Origin: JAENWD01 sp963837165
GTDB taxonomy: Bacteria; Acidobacteriota; Vicinamibacteria; Vicinamibacterales; JAENWD01
Assembly (NCBI GenBank): GCA_963837165.1
Contig: CAWIMD010000004.1
Span: 744,001 to 808,000 of the forward strand
Direction of reading: 5' to 3'
Length of the DNA: 64,000 nucleotides
This document shows positions 1 through 8,960 of this stretch, piece after piece. Positions within the stretch are counted from its first letter, which is position 1; each line of letters begins with the position of its first letter. A program made the translations under genes and the position numbers. The notes beneath the pieces are model-generated. The model did not search any database. It saw only the letters and a program-made list of their open reading frames with translations, and was not told the DNA's origin.

Positions 1-2
1 TG

Positions 3-1205
3 GCCCACTTCGTCTGGCGGCTCGTCGCGCCGGTGTTCGAGCGGCAGCAGGCGTTCAACGCGCTCGTCGCCGAGGAGCTGAACGCGGTACGCCACACGGA
101 GCGGCAGACGTCGGCCGCGCTGGGCGAGCTCGCCACCACCCTGCGCGATCAGGCCGCCGCACTCGCGACCTTCCAGTCGCAGCTGATCCGCTACTTCCAG
201 CAGGTCACGTGGTACGTGGACAGCAAGGACCGGCTGGCCGCCGGCAGTCTCATGGCGGTCTACGACGCGTCGATCAACGCGCTCACCGGCGAGCTGCTGC
301 GGCGCGCCGAGGCGACCGCGGTCGCCGGCGCCAGGGTCGAGGGCCGGGTAGAGGCGGTCGCCGGAGCCCACGAGGACCTGCGACGCTCGCTCGCCATCGT
401 CCAGCAGGCCACGCAGACGCTGAAGCGGGAAATGGAACGGATGGTCGAGGCCGGACGCGGAACCCGCCCTGCCGAACCCGTGGCCCCCCTGGAACCGGGC
501 GAACGGCTCGAGAGCTACAAGTACGTCTGCTTCGAGGACCTGTTTCGCGGGTCGCGCGACGAAATCCGCGAGCGGCTTCGATCCTACGTGCCGATGTTCG
601 CCGGCGCCTCCGATGTCCTGGACGTGGGCTGCGGCCGCGGCGAACTGCTCGACCTGCTGCGCGCCGAGGGCATCGGCGCACGCGGCATCGATCTCAACCA
701 CGAGATGGTCGAGGGCTGCCGCACGCGTGGCCTCGACGTCGTGGAAGCCGACCTCCTCGGGTATCTCTCGGGCATCCCGGACGGCAGCCTGGGGGGACTG
801 ATCGCCGTCCAGGTGGTCGAGCACCTGGAGCCCGCGTACCTGATGCGCGCACTCGACGTCGCGTTCCACAAGCTCCGGCCGGGCGCGCCCGTTGTCCTCG
901 AGACGATCAACGTGTCCTGCTGGTACGCCTTCTTCGCCAGCTACATCCGCGACCTCACGCACGTGCGCCCGCTCCACCCCGAGACGCTGCAGTACCTGCT
1001 CACGGCCAGTGGGTTCCAGCGAGCCCGGATCGAGTACCGTGCCCCGTATCCGGCGGCCGAGAAGCTCCAGCACGTCCCCCCGGCGCTCGACGGCGATCCG
1101 CGCCTGGTGGCAGACTTTGCGGATACGTTCAACGCGAACGTCGACCGGCTGAACGGCCTGCTGTTCACCGATCTCGACTACGCGGCAATCGCCGAGCGGC
1201 CGTAA
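3..1205 (+). CDS. Class I SAM-dependent methyltransferase with N-terminal coiled coil (5' partial)
   Basis: The open frame runs to the left edge of the window, so the N-terminus is probably missing; the first in-window start candidate is a GTG at 33. The first ~140 residues are Ala/Glu/Arg-rich heptad-like helix (coiled coil). A Rossmann methyltransferase domain follows, with SAM motif I VLDVGCGRGELLDLL near 612-656, an acidic residue at the end of strand 2 (GIDLNHEMVEGC) and a post-motif VQVVEHLEP. Such proteins occur in bacterial O-antigen/EPS loci, often as sugar or chain-end methyltransferases; the substrate cannot be read here. A hairpin with a short T run follows the stop. Confidence 0.8.
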   Translation, partial: AHFVWRLVAPVFERQQAFNALVAEELNAVRHTERQTSAALGELATTLRDQAAALATFQSQLIRYFQQVTWYVDSKDRLAAGSLMAVYDASINALTGELLRRAEATAVAGARVEGRVEAVAGAHEDLRRSLAIVQQATQTLKREMERMVEAGRGTRPAEPVAPLEPGERLESYKYVCFEDLFRGSRDEIRERLRSYVPMFAGASDVLDVGCGRGELLDLLRAEGIGARGIDLNHEMVEGCRTRGLDVVEADLLGYLSGIPDGSLGGLIAVQVVEHLEPAYLMRALDVAFHKLRPGAPVVLETINVSCWYAFFASYIRDLTHVRPLHPETLQYLLTASGFQRARIEYRAPYPAAEKLQHVPPALDGDPRLVADFADTFNANVDRLNGLLFTDLDYAAIAERP

Positions 1206-1206
1206 C

Positions 1207-1225
1207 AGTCTTCAGTGAAGACTTT
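1207..1225 (+). terminator. Putative intrinsic terminator after the methyltransferase
   Basis: A 7-bp perfect stem AGTCTTC / GAAGACT with a 3-nt AGT loop begins two bases after the TAA stop and runs into TTT. The T run is short, so efficiency is doubtful. Confidence 0.4.
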
Positions 1226-1258
1226 CAGCTGACCCCTGACGGCTGAGAACTGACCACC

Positions 1259-2378
1259 ATGGAACGCGTCGACGTCGTCGTCGTGGGCGGGGGTGTCACC
1301 GGACTGGCATCCGCCAGGGCCGTGGCCGAGCGGTGGCCCGACCGCGCCGTCTGCCTGCTCGAGCGGCATCCCCACGCCGGGATGGAGACGAGCACGCACA
1401 ACAGCGGCGTGATCCACGCCGGCATTTACTATCCAGGCGGGACGTTGAAGGCGCGGCTCTGCGTGGACGGGGCGCGCCGGCTGTACCAGGTACTGCGCGG
1501 CAAGGAACGTGCCCCACACGCGCTGCGGCAAGTTCATCGTCGCCGCGCACCAGGACCAACTGCAGGAGCTCGAGGGTCTGGTCGTGCGCGGCCGTGCGAA
1601 CGGCGTGGAAGGCCTGGAGCTGGTCGATGCCGCGTTCGTCGCGAAGCGCGAGCCACACGTGCGGGCGACCGCAGCCATCTGGTCGCCGAACTCCGGCATC
1701 GTCGAAGCCGAGTCCCTGGTTCGGGCGCTCGCGGCCGATTGCGATGCGCTCGGGGTCGTGAGGCTGAACCACACCGCCCTGGTCTCGGGCGGAGAGAGCG
1801 CCGATGAGCTCGTGCTCGACACCGGTCGGGAGCAGATCGGGTCCCGCGTGGCAATCAACGCCGCCGGACTCTACGCCGACGAGATCTCCGCGCTGCTCGG
1901 CGGGGAGACGTTCACCATTCATCCCGCACGGGGCGAGTACTGCGAGCTCGTGCCGTCGCGCCGCGACCTCGTGCAATGGCTGGTGTATCCGCTGCCCCAT
2001 CCGAAGGGGCACAGCCTGGGCGTGCACCTGATGCGAACGACGCGAGGCAACGTGCAGGTAGGGCCCACCGTGCGCTTCCAGGACGGGAAGGACGACTACG
2101 AGCTCGATCGCGAGCCGGTGGAGGCGTTCTACGAGCCGACTCGCGAGCTGCTGCCCGAGCTCCAGCCCAGCGATCTCCACCTGGGCGGCAGCGGCATCCG
2201 CGCGAAGCTGCACGGACCGGAGGGATCGTTCGAGGACTTCCTGATCCGGCGGGACCGGGCGAACCCGCGCCTCGTGCAGGCCGCGGGCATCGACTCGCCG
2301 GGCCTGACGTCGTGCCTCGCCGTGGGCGCCCTGGTGAGCGACCTTGTCGGCGAGGCGTTCGACGCCGGCCACGTGTAG
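1259..2378 (+). CDS. lhgO: L-2-hydroxyglutarate oxidase family FAD protein (frameshifted)
   Basis: Two overlapping frames together give a protein of ~372 residues, the usual family length. The first frame (from ATG 1259) carries the dinucleotide-binding motif GGGVTGLASARAVAE and the LhgO-type segment NSGVIHAGIYYPGG. The second carries PHTRCGKFIVA, the substrate-domain core and the C-terminal FAD-contact region GIDSPGLTSCLAVG. The join lies at 1489-1491: omitting one G gives RLYQYCAARNVPHTRCGK, the expected family sequence. LhgO/YgaF proteins oxidise L-2-hydroxyglutarate to 2-oxoglutarate and pass electrons to the membrane quinone pool. The break is either a sequencing insertion or a real mutation. 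No functional link to the polysaccharide genes is visible. Confidence 0.8.
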
Positions 2379-2379
2379 C

Positions 2380-2396
2380 GCGGGGCTCGGCCCCGC
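2380..2396. terminator. GC-rich hairpin between convergent genes
   Basis: A perfect 7-bp inverted repeat GCGGGGC / GCCCCGC with a TCG loop lies between the stops of the convergent lhgO-like and DUF2911 genes. It has no T tract on either side. It may act as a bidirectional terminator or as 3'-end protection. Confidence 0.4.
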
Positions 2397-2399
2397 ACC

Positions 2400-3458
2400 T
2401 CAGAGCCCCGCCAGGATTCCCGTGATCCGCTTCTTCTGCGCCTCGTCCTGCACCATGCCGAGCGCCTTCCGGTAGCTGGCCGCCGCCTCGGCCTTCTCGC
2501 CCCTGGCCGCCAGTGCCTCGCCCAGGCTGTCGTACGCGTTCCACGACTCGGGATGCCGCCGGACGTTGTCGCGGAAGGTGCCGATGGCATCCTCCACCTT
2601 GCCAGCCTGGAGCAGCTGGTAGCCCAGCAGGTTCAGGTCCGCCTCGCTGGCCTGGTCCAGCGAGCGCTTCCGGAGGGCTTCCGCGGCCGCCGCGTCTCCT
2701 TTCCTGTCGAGCACGGCCGCCTTCGCGCGCAGCGTGGTGAAGTTCTGCTGAATGCCGAGCGCTCTGTCCGCCCACTGCTGCGCCTCGTCCAGACGCACGT
2801 CGTTGGCGGCGCACCACTCGGCCGCCTGCGCCAGCCGCTGCCAGCTGAATCCCGGGAGGCCGCGCAGTTGCGTATGCAGGCTCCCGCCCACCACCTCGCT
2901 CGTGTTCACGTCGATCGGAATCGGGACCGCCAGCTTCTCCCATCGCAGCGTCACGATCACGGAATGGTCCGTCGGGTCGTCGAGGGTGTAGGCGAGGTGC
3001 TCCTCGAACCCGGCCGGCGACGGGGTGACGGTCACGCGCGCCGCGTCATCGGCGCTGTCGTAGAAGAAGCTGCCCCAGGCCCGCGACTCGCGGTTGAAGA
3101 CGACCGTCCACTCGTGGGCGGTCGGGATCATATGGAGGCCGTAGGCGCCGGCGGGCAGCGCGAACCCCGCAACCGTCACCGGTGTGCTGAAGCGGATGAC
3201 GGTGTTCTCGTTCGCGCCCGCACGCCACACCTGTCCGTATGGGACCAGCGCACCCCAGATCTCGCGGTGGTTCACGGCCGGGCGGTGATAACTGATGTCG
3301 ATGTCGGTCAGGCCGATGCGCTGGCCGACGGTGGCCGCCTGGCTCGGCTGCGGCAGGACGAGGGGCGGCTGCGCCGCGGCCGTGCCGGCACCGACGATGG
3401 GAATCACAAGGCAGCCCCACAGGGCGAGTGTAGCGATGCGAGAGCGTGTGCGGCGCAT
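2400..3458 (-). CDS. Secreted DUF2911 domain protein with C-terminal TPR repeats
   Basis: The start at 3458 (ATG) is chosen because AGGAGG sits 7-8 bases upstream; a longer in-frame extension has no such site. The protein begins with a signal peptide (basic start, then LALWGCLVIPIVGAGTAAAQ). Residues ~25-170 match the DUF2911 pattern (YHRPAVNHREIWG, VWRAGANENTVI, LPAGAYGLHMIP). The C-terminal ~130 residues are alpha-helical TPR-like repeats (AKAAVLDRKGDAAAAEALRK, YDSLGEALAARGEKAEAAAS). DUF2911 proteins are periplasmic or outer-membrane associated and of unknown function, common in Acidobacteriota and Bacteroidota. It is convergent with lhgO and not obviously part of the sugar operons. Confidence 0.85.
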   Translation of the reverse strand: MRRTRSRIATLALWGCLVIPIVGAGTAAAQPPLVLPQPSQAATVGQRIGLTDIDISYHRPAVNHREIWGALVPYGQVWRAGANENTVIRFSTPVTVAGFALPAGAYGLHMIPTAHEWTVVFNRESRAWGSFFYDSADDAARVTVTPSPAGFEEHLAYTLDDPTDHSVIVTLRWEKLAVPIPIDVNTSEVVGGSLHTQLRGLPGFSWQRLAQAAEWCAANDVRLDEAQQWADRALGIQQNFTTLRAKAAVLDRKGDAAAAEALRKRSLDQASEADLNLLGYQLLQAGKVEDAIGTFRDNVRRHPESWNAYDSLGEALAARGEKAEAAASYRKALGMVQDEAQKKRITGILAGL

Positions 3459-3614
3459 GGACGGCCTCCTGGCGCGATGCCGTCGCGACCTTAGCACCAG
3501 GCGACCGGACGGTGGTGCGGCCTGTCACGGAATGGCCTCGGCCGGTCCCATCCGTAAGGGCCCGGGCCGATCGCCACGTCTCTGCGGGGATGAACGGTGT
3601 GACGACCGGAGGCC

Positions 3615-4470
3615 CTAACGCCCGGTGCGGGCGCGGAGGTACCGGCGGATCGCGTCCTGCCATGGGGGCATGTTCACCCCGGCCGCCCGCAGCTTCTCGT
3701 TCGAGAGCGCGCAGAACAGCGGCCGGGCCGCGCGCATCCGCACGTCGGCCGCACGGACGCGCTCGAGCCGGCCATCCCTGCCGAGGAGGCGTGCGATCTC
3801 GACGCCCAGGTCGTACCACGACGCCGACCCGCTGTTGACGACGTGGTAGACGCCTGGTGGTGCGCGCCGGTCCAGGAGCTCCCACGTCGCATCGACGACG
3901 TCGTCGACGTAGCTGGGTGACACCACGCGATCGGTGAAGACCCGTGCCGGCTGCCCGCAGTGGAGCGAAGTGATGATGCGGTCGATGCTGCTCCGCGCCG
4001 CCGGCCCGCCGAACAGGCTCTCCACCCGCAGCACATATACGCCCGGCGACTCGAGCGCGAGCCACTCTCCCACCAGCTTCGACTGCCCGTACACGCTCAG
4101 CGGGTTCGCGCGGTCCGTCTCCACGTACGGGGTGCTCGCGCGGCCGTCGAACACGAAGTCGGTGCCGTAGTGCACGCAGCGTGGCGCCGAGGTCCCCCGC
4201 AACCCGCGCCAGGGTGTGCGGGGCAAACGCATTGACGGCAAGGGCTGCGGCCGGCTCGTCCTCGGCGCGGTCGACGGCGTTGTACGCCGCGCAGTTGAGC
4301 ACGACGTCCGGGCGATGCGTGCCCAGCACCTCCGCCACGCGCGCGTCGTCGGTCAGGTCCAGGTCGGCGTGGGTGAGCGACAGAACCTCCGCACGGCTGC
4401 CCAGGCGACCGACGGCGGCGGCGCCGAGCTGGCCGCCGGCACCGACGACCATCACTCTGCGTGGACTCAT
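3615..4470 (-). CDS. rfbD: RmlD-type dTDP-4-dehydrorhamnose reductase family SDR (frameshifted)
   Basis: Two frames joined near 4179-4181 give ~284 residues, the normal RmlD length. The N-terminal frame has the nucleotide-binding GAGGQLG, then NCAAYNAVDRAED. After the join come HYGTDFVFDG, the catalytic-type YGQSK, and the C-terminal substrate region ending AIRRYLRARTGR. Family members reduce the 4-keto group of dTDP-4-keto-rhamnose; the closest alternative is another sugar-nucleotide 4-reductase. The ATG start overlaps the stop of the upstream symporter gene as ATGA, indicating translational coupling. RmlA, RmlB and RmlC are not in the window, so the full rhamnose route cannot be confirmed. 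Confidence 0.8.
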
Positions 4471-5693
4471 GCGGCCTTGAACGAGCGCATCTGCTCGTCG
4501 TCGAACTCGCCTTCCCAGCGCGCGACGACGACGGTGGCCAGGCAGTTGCCCATCACGTTGACGGCCGTGCGGCCCATGTCGAGGAGCTGGTCGATGCCGA
4601 GCAGGATCGCGGCTCCCTCGAGCGGCAGGTGGAAACTGGCCAGCGTCGCGGTGAGGATCACGAGGCTGGCGCGCGGGACGCCGGCGACGCCCTTGCTCGT
4701 CACCATGAGCGTCAGCATCATCACGAGCTGCTGGCCGATGGACATGTGCACGCCGGCCAGCTGCGCGATGAAGACCGACGCGACGGAGAGGTACAGGGTG
4801 GAGCCGTCGAGGTTGAAGCTGTAGCCCGTCGGCAGCACGAAGCTCACGATGCGCTTGGGCACGCCGAAGCGCTCCATCACCTCCAGCGCCTTCGGCAGCG
4901 CCGCCTCGCTGCTGGCCGTCGTGAAGGCAATCAGGAACGGCTCACGAATCGCGCGGACGAACGCCAGGAACGGGACCCGCGCCACCGCCGCCGCCCCGCC
5001 GATCACGATGATCACGAACAGGATCAGGCCGGCGTACATCGTGCCGACCAGCGCGCCCAGCGTGACGAGGACGCCGAGGCCGCGTCCGCCGACCGTGGCG
5101 GCCATGGCCGCGAACACGCCCACCGGCGCAAAGCGCATCACGTAGCCGGTGAACCGGAACATCACCTGCGCAACGCTGTCGAGCAGCCCGACGAGCGGGG
5201 CGCCCTTCGGGCCGATGGCCGCCAGCGCGATGCCGAAGAACGACGAGAACACCACGACCTGGAGGATGTCACCGCGCGCCATCGCATCCACGACCGAGGT
5301 CGGCACCATGTGGAGCAGCAGGTCCCAGGCGGACTGCTGCTGGTGCGCCATGGCCGTGAGCGTCGAGGTGTCGGCGCCCCCGACGGGCACGGCCACGCCC
5401 GCGCCGGGGCGAATCACGTTCACGAGCAGCAGCCCGATCGCCAGTGCTACCGTGGTCGCCAGCTCGAACCACACGATCGCCTTCAGGCCGATGCGGCCGA
5501 CGGCCTTCAGGTCGCCCGTCCCCGCGATGCCGACCACCAGCGTGGAGAAGATGAGCGGCGCGATGATCATCTTGATCATCCGCAGGAAGAGGTCGGCCAG
5601 CGGCCGGACGGCAACGCCGGTGTCTGGAAACAGGGCGCCGAGGGCGATGCCCGCCAGCAGGCCGAGGAAGATCTGCGCCGTCAGGCCGGGCAT
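4467..5693 (-). CDS. Dicarboxylate/amino acid:cation symporter (SDF family)
   Basis: From ATG 5693 the protein has 408 residues, beginning MPGLTAQIFLGLLAGIALG; the frame is open further upstream but that part overlaps the preceding gene and lacks family sequence. It has eight or so hydrophobic segments typical of GltP/DctA proteins, the re-entrant loop with TTASSEAALPKALE, and the second loop GYSFNLDGSTLYLS. These transporters import C4-dicarboxylates, glutamate or aspartate with Na+ or H+. It sits between the aminotransferase and rmlD-like genes of the sugar operon; its role in that context is unclear and may be incidental. Confidence 0.88.
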   Translation of the reverse strand: MPGLTAQIFLGLLAGIALGALFPDTGVAVRPLADLFLRMIKMIIAPLIFSTLVVGIAGTGDLKAVGRIGLKAIVWFELATTVALAIGLLLVNVIRPGAGVAVPVGGADTSTLTAMAHQQQSAWDLLLHMVPTSVVDAMARGDILQVVVFSSFFGIALAAIGPKGAPLVGLLDSVAQVMFRFTGYVMRFAPVGVFAAMAATVGGRGLGVLVTLGALVGTMYAGLILFVIIVIGGAAAVARVPFLAFVRAIREPFLIAFTTASSEAALPKALEVMERFGVPKRIVSFVLPTGYSFNLDGSTLYLSVASVFIAQLAGVHMSIGQQLVMMLTLMVTSKGVAGVPRASLVILTATLASFHLPLEGAAILLGIDQLLDMGRTAVNVMGNCLATVVVARWEGEFDDEQMRSFKAA

Positions 5694-5731
5694 GCGGCCG
5701 CGGCCCGACCCGCTGCCGCCGCCGGCCGCCG

Positions 5732-6892
5732 TCACGACCTGCCGGTCCCTTCCTCGAGCGCGGAGGCAAGCGCGTGGACGACGTGCGCCTGTTGCGCCTC
5801 GGTGAGCTCCGGATAGATCGGCAGCGCCAGCGTCTCGTCGGCTGCGCGCTCGGCCTCGGGGAACGCGCCGCGTCGATAGCCGAGCCCCTGGAAGCACTCC
5901 TGGAGGTGGAAGGGCACCGGGTAGTAGACGGCCGTGCCGACGCCCCGGCGTGCGAGGGCCTCCTTCACGGCATCCCGACGGGGGACACGGACGACGAACT
6001 GGTTGTAGATGTGGTACCGCCCGGATACCTCGACGGGCAGGCCAATCCGACCCTCGAGGCCGGCATCAGCGATGAGCCCGCGATAGCGCGCGGCGTTCCG
6101 GCGGCGGGCCTCCGTCCACCCGGCCAGGCGCGGCGCCTTCACGCGCAGCACGGCCGCCTGCAGGGCGTCGATCCGGAAGTTGCCCCCGACGACGCGATGG
6201 AAGTACTGGCGCTCGGCGCCATGGCTGCGCAGCAACCGCAGGCGCCCGGCACAGGCGCCGTCGTTGGTCGTGACGAGGCCCGCATCGCCGAACGCCCCGA
6301 GGTTCTTGCTCGGGAAGAACGAGAAGCAGCCTGTCAGACCGATGGCCCCGGCCTGCCGGCCGCCGATCCGGCTGCCAATCGCCTGGGCCGCGTCCTCGAT
6401 CACCGGGACCCCGGCCCGCCGCGCCAGCGTCTCGATGGCGTCCATGTCGGCGCACTGCCCGTACAGGTGGACGGGCATGATCGCTCGCGTCCGCGGCGTC
6501 AGCGCGGACTCGACGGCGGCCGGGACCAGGTTGAAGGTGATCGGGTCGATGTCCACGAGCACCGGCGTGGCACCGGCACGAACGATCGAGCCGGCAGTCG
6601 CGAAGAACGAGTAGGTGCTGGTGATCACCTGGTCGCCGGGGCCGATGTCGAGCGCCATCAGGGCGGCCAGGAGCGCGTCGGTGCCCGACGAGACGCCGAC
6701 CGCGTGGCCGACGCCGATGGACGAGGCCAGCTCCCCTTCGAGCGCCTCGACCTCCGCGCCCAGAATGAACCGCTGGGAGTCGCAGACGCGGGTGATGGCG
6801 GCCAGGGCCTCGTCCCGGAGGGAGGCCCACTGCGCCGTCAGGTCCAGCAGGGGAACCTCGAGCGCCGGCGTCGGGTCGGTGCGGGTCGTCAC
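5732..6892 (-). CDS. DegT/DnrJ/EryC1/StrS sugar aminotransferase (WbpE-like)
   Basis: GTG at 6892 is taken as start, giving 386 residues starting just before VPLLDLTAQWASLRDE, the usual family N-terminus. PLP-binding features are clear: SSGTDALLAAL, VIEDAAQAIGS, and the internal-aldimine lysine in SFFPSKNLGAFGDAG. C-terminal VGTAVYYPVPFHLQ is typical of the WbpE/VioA/DesV group. These enzymes transaminate the 3- or 4-keto group of nucleotide-activated sugars. The near neighbour at 7487-8839 is a WbpA-like UDP-GlcNAc 6-dehydrogenase, so a 3-amino-uronic acid route is plausible. The dedicated 3-dehydrogenase (WbpB) is not adjacent. It starts two bases after the preceding stop. Confidence 0.87.
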   Translation of the reverse strand: MTTRTDPTPALEVPLLDLTAQWASLRDEALAAITRVCDSQRFILGAEVEALEGELASSIGVGHAVGVSSGTDALLAALMALDIGPGDQVITSTYSFFATAGSIVRAGATPVLVDIDPITFNLVPAAVESALTPRTRAIMPVHLYGQCADMDAIETLARRAGVPVIEDAAQAIGSRIGGRQAGAIGLTGCFSFFPSKNLGAFGDAGLVTTNDGACAGRLRLLRSHGAERQYFHRVVGGNFRIDALQAAVLRVKAPRLAGWTEARRRNAARYRGLIADAGLEGRIGLPVEVSGRYHIYNQFVVRVPRRDAVKEALARRGVGTAVYYPVPFHLQECFQGLGYRRGAFPEAERAADETLALPIYPELTEAQQAHVVHALASALEEGTGRS

Positions 6893-6894
6893 GC

Positions 6895-7449
6895 CTACCG
6901 CTTGCTGTAGATGCGTGGCTCGCCCCAGACGGCGAAGTCGTTCTCGGTGCTGGCGCCGCCCGTGGCGCCGGGGTCGGTGTTGAAGATCAGCTTCACCTGG
7001 CGGCCCTGGTACGCCGACAGGTCGAGCCGGGCCGAAATCCAGCGGCGATCGCCCCGCTTGGGGTTCACGTACTGGCGCAGGATCTCCTCGTACGAGCGTC
7101 CGTCGGACACGCCGACCCGGAACTGCGCCCCGTCGCCGGGCAAATCCCAGGAATCGGGGCGCATCGCGAAGCTCAGCTCGAGCCACGCATCCGGCGGGAT
7201 CTGGACCGAGTAGATGAGGCGCGCGAACGGTTTGGCCAGGATTGTCCGCTTCGCCTGACCGTCGATCGTGACGTTCCCGATCTCGAACGCCGCCTCGGCC
7301 GGCTGGCTGTTCGACCGGTGCTCCGCCTTCGGGAACTGCTCGATCAGATCGATGGCGCTGGTGCGCGTGCCCTGGCGGGAGTACAGCCACCAGCCCACCA
7401 CGAGGGCGACGGCGGCAACGGCGACCAGAATCCTCGTGCTCGATTTCAT
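6895..7449 (-). CDS. Membrane-anchored beta-rich protein of unknown function
   Basis: The 184-residue product starts with a short basic segment and one transmembrane helix (ILVAVAAVALVVGWWLY), so the bulk is probably periplasmic. The rest looks like an all-beta jelly-roll domain (ARLIYSVQIPPDAWLELSFA, RWISARLDLSAYQGRQVKLI), similar in style to carbohydrate-binding modules that recur in this locus. No catalytic motif is visible. It lies between the UDP-sugar dehydrogenase and the aminotransferase in one transcription unit, which points to an accessory role in glycan assembly; that is inference. Confidence 0.7.
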   Translation of the reverse strand: MKSSTRILVAVAAVALVVGWWLYSRQGTRTSAIDLIEQFPKAEHRSNSQPAEAAFEIGNVTIDGQAKRTILAKPFARLIYSVQIPPDAWLELSFAMRPDSWDLPGDGAQFRVGVSDGRSYEEILRQYVNPKRGDRRWISARLDLSAYQGRQVKLIFNTDPGATGGASTENDFAVWGEPRIYSKR

Positions 7450-7486
7450 GCGGGCATCCCGTGAGTGAACACAGTGGCTCCAGGGA

Positions 7487-8839
7487 TCAGAGGCGGAAGA
7501 TGTGAGGCTCGGGGCGGCCCTTGAGCGCGTTGCGCGTGTCGACGATGAGCCGGGCGTGCCGGATGATGGCCGCGTAGTCGAACGCGCGGTGGTTCGTCAC
7601 GATGACCGCGCAGTCGATGCCCCGCTCGAGCGCGGCGGCCTCGGGCACGCCGGTCAGCACGACCCCGTGCTCGTCCACCTCGGGCACGTGCGGATCGCTG
7701 TAGCTCACCTCGGCCCCTCGATCGGCGAGCAGCCGCGCGATGTCGACGGCCGGCGACTCGCGGTAGTCACCCACGTCGGCCTTGTAGGCCATCCCGAACA
7801 GGTGCACGCGGGAACCCTTGATCGGCCGGCCGACGCTGTTGAGCGCCTCCCCGACGCGCTCCACCACGTAACGCGGCATCGACCCGTTGACGTGACCGGC
7901 GAGCTCGATGAAGCGGCTCTCGAACCCGCTCTGGCGCGCCTTCCAGCTCAGATAGAACGGGTCGATCGGGATGCAGTGCCCGCCCAGACCGGGGCCGGGA
8001 TAGAAGGCCATGAAGCCGAACGGCTTGGTCCGTGCGGCGTCGATGACCTCCCAGACGTCGATGCCCATCTGGCGGCACATGAGCGCGAGCTCGTTCACGA
8101 GCCCGATGTTCACGGCCCGGAACGTGTTCTCGAGCAGCTTCACCATCTCGGCCACGCCGGTGGACGACACCGGCACGGTGGTCGTGACGATCTGCTGATA
8201 CAGCGCGCAGGCGACCTCGGTGGACGCGCGATCGACGCCGCCGACGACCTTCGGCGTGTTGCCGGTATGCCACTGCGGGTTGGCCGGATCCACACGCTCG
8301 GGCGAGAAGGCGAGGAAGAAATCGCGCCCGGCCACCAGGCCGCCCCGTTCGAGCATCGGCCGGACGACTTCCTCCGTCGTGCCCGGGTAGGTGGTGGACT
8401 CGAGCACGACGAGCTGCCCGGGGCGCAAGTGCCGGGCCACCTGCTCGACGGCGGCGACGACGAACGAGAGATCCGGGTCCTTGGTCTTCCGCAGGGGCGT
8501 CGGCACGCAGATGCTGATGGCATCCACGTCCGCGAGGGCCGCAAAGTCGGTGGTGGGCGCCAACCGGCCGGCATCGACCACCCGGGCCAGCCGCTCGGTC
8601 GGCACGTCCGGGATGTACGAGACGCCGCGCCGGAGGCTGTCCACTTTCACGGGGTCCACGTCCACCGTCGTGACGTGCAGGCCCGCGTCGGCGAACTCGA
8701 CCGCGAGCGGGAGCCCGACGTACCCGAGGCCGATGACGGCTACGCGCGCCTGTTTGGTCGCGAGTCGCTCGATCAGGTCGCGCGCGGCAACGGCGCCTTC
8801 CCGCGGCGCGGTGACAGCGGACGGAATTGGCTGGGCCAT
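7487..8839 (-). CDS. Nucleotide sugar dehydrogenase, WbpA-like UDP-GlcNAc 6-dehydrogenase
   Basis: The three-domain UDP-glucose/GDP-mannose dehydrogenase fold is complete: NAD motif VIGLGYVGLPLAVEFADAG, central SPERVDPANPQW, catalytic cysteine in GPGLGGHCIPIDPFYLSW, and C-terminal SRVHLFGMAYKADVGDYRES. The FYPGPGLGGHCIPIDPFY version resembles Pseudomonas WbpA (UDP-GlcNAc to UDP-GlcNAcA) more than WecC, but the exact substrate is inferred. ATG 8839 is preferred; ATG 8851 and GTG 8872 are in frame, but a -10-like element at 8875-8880 would place the transcript start near 8868, excluding the GTG. It heads a minus-strand operon running to the rmlD-like gene. Confidence 0.87.
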   Translation of the reverse strand: MAQPIPSAVTAPREGAVAARDLIERLATKQARVAVIGLGYVGLPLAVEFADAGLHVTTVDVDPVKVDSLRRGVSYIPDVPTERLARVVDAGRLAPTTDFAALADVDAISICVPTPLRKTKDPDLSFVVAAVEQVARHLRPGQLVVLESTTYPGTTEEVVRPMLERGGLVAGRDFFLAFSPERVDPANPQWHTGNTPKVVGGVDRASTEVACALYQQIVTTTVPVSSTGVAEMVKLLENTFRAVNIGLVNELALMCRQMGIDVWEVIDAARTKPFGFMAFYPGPGLGGHCIPIDPFYLSWKARQSGFESRFIELAGHVNGSMPRYVVERVGEALNSVGRPIKGSRVHLFGMAYKADVGDYRESPAVDIARLLADRGAEVSYSDPHVPEVDEHGVVLTGVPEAAALERGIDCAVIVTNHRAFDYAAIIRHARLIVDTRNALKGRPEPHIFRL

Positions 8840-8874
8840 GGGTTTCTGCATGCAGGCCGGGGGCTCGGACACTT

Positions 8875-8880
8875 ACTATA
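8875..8880 (-). promoter_or_regulatory. Possible extended -10 element for the WbpA-like operon
   Basis: On the minus strand the sequence reads TGGTATAGT, an extended -10-like element about 36-41 bases before the chosen start. No clear -35 box is seen. It lies in the divergent spacer before the O-antigen polymerase-like gene. Confidence 0.3.
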
Positions 8881-8960
8881 CCAACGAATCCACGGGGCAG
8901 CCGAGCCGCCAGGCCAGTGCCTGCACGCCGCGTGATACCCTGATCGACACACTTGCCGCA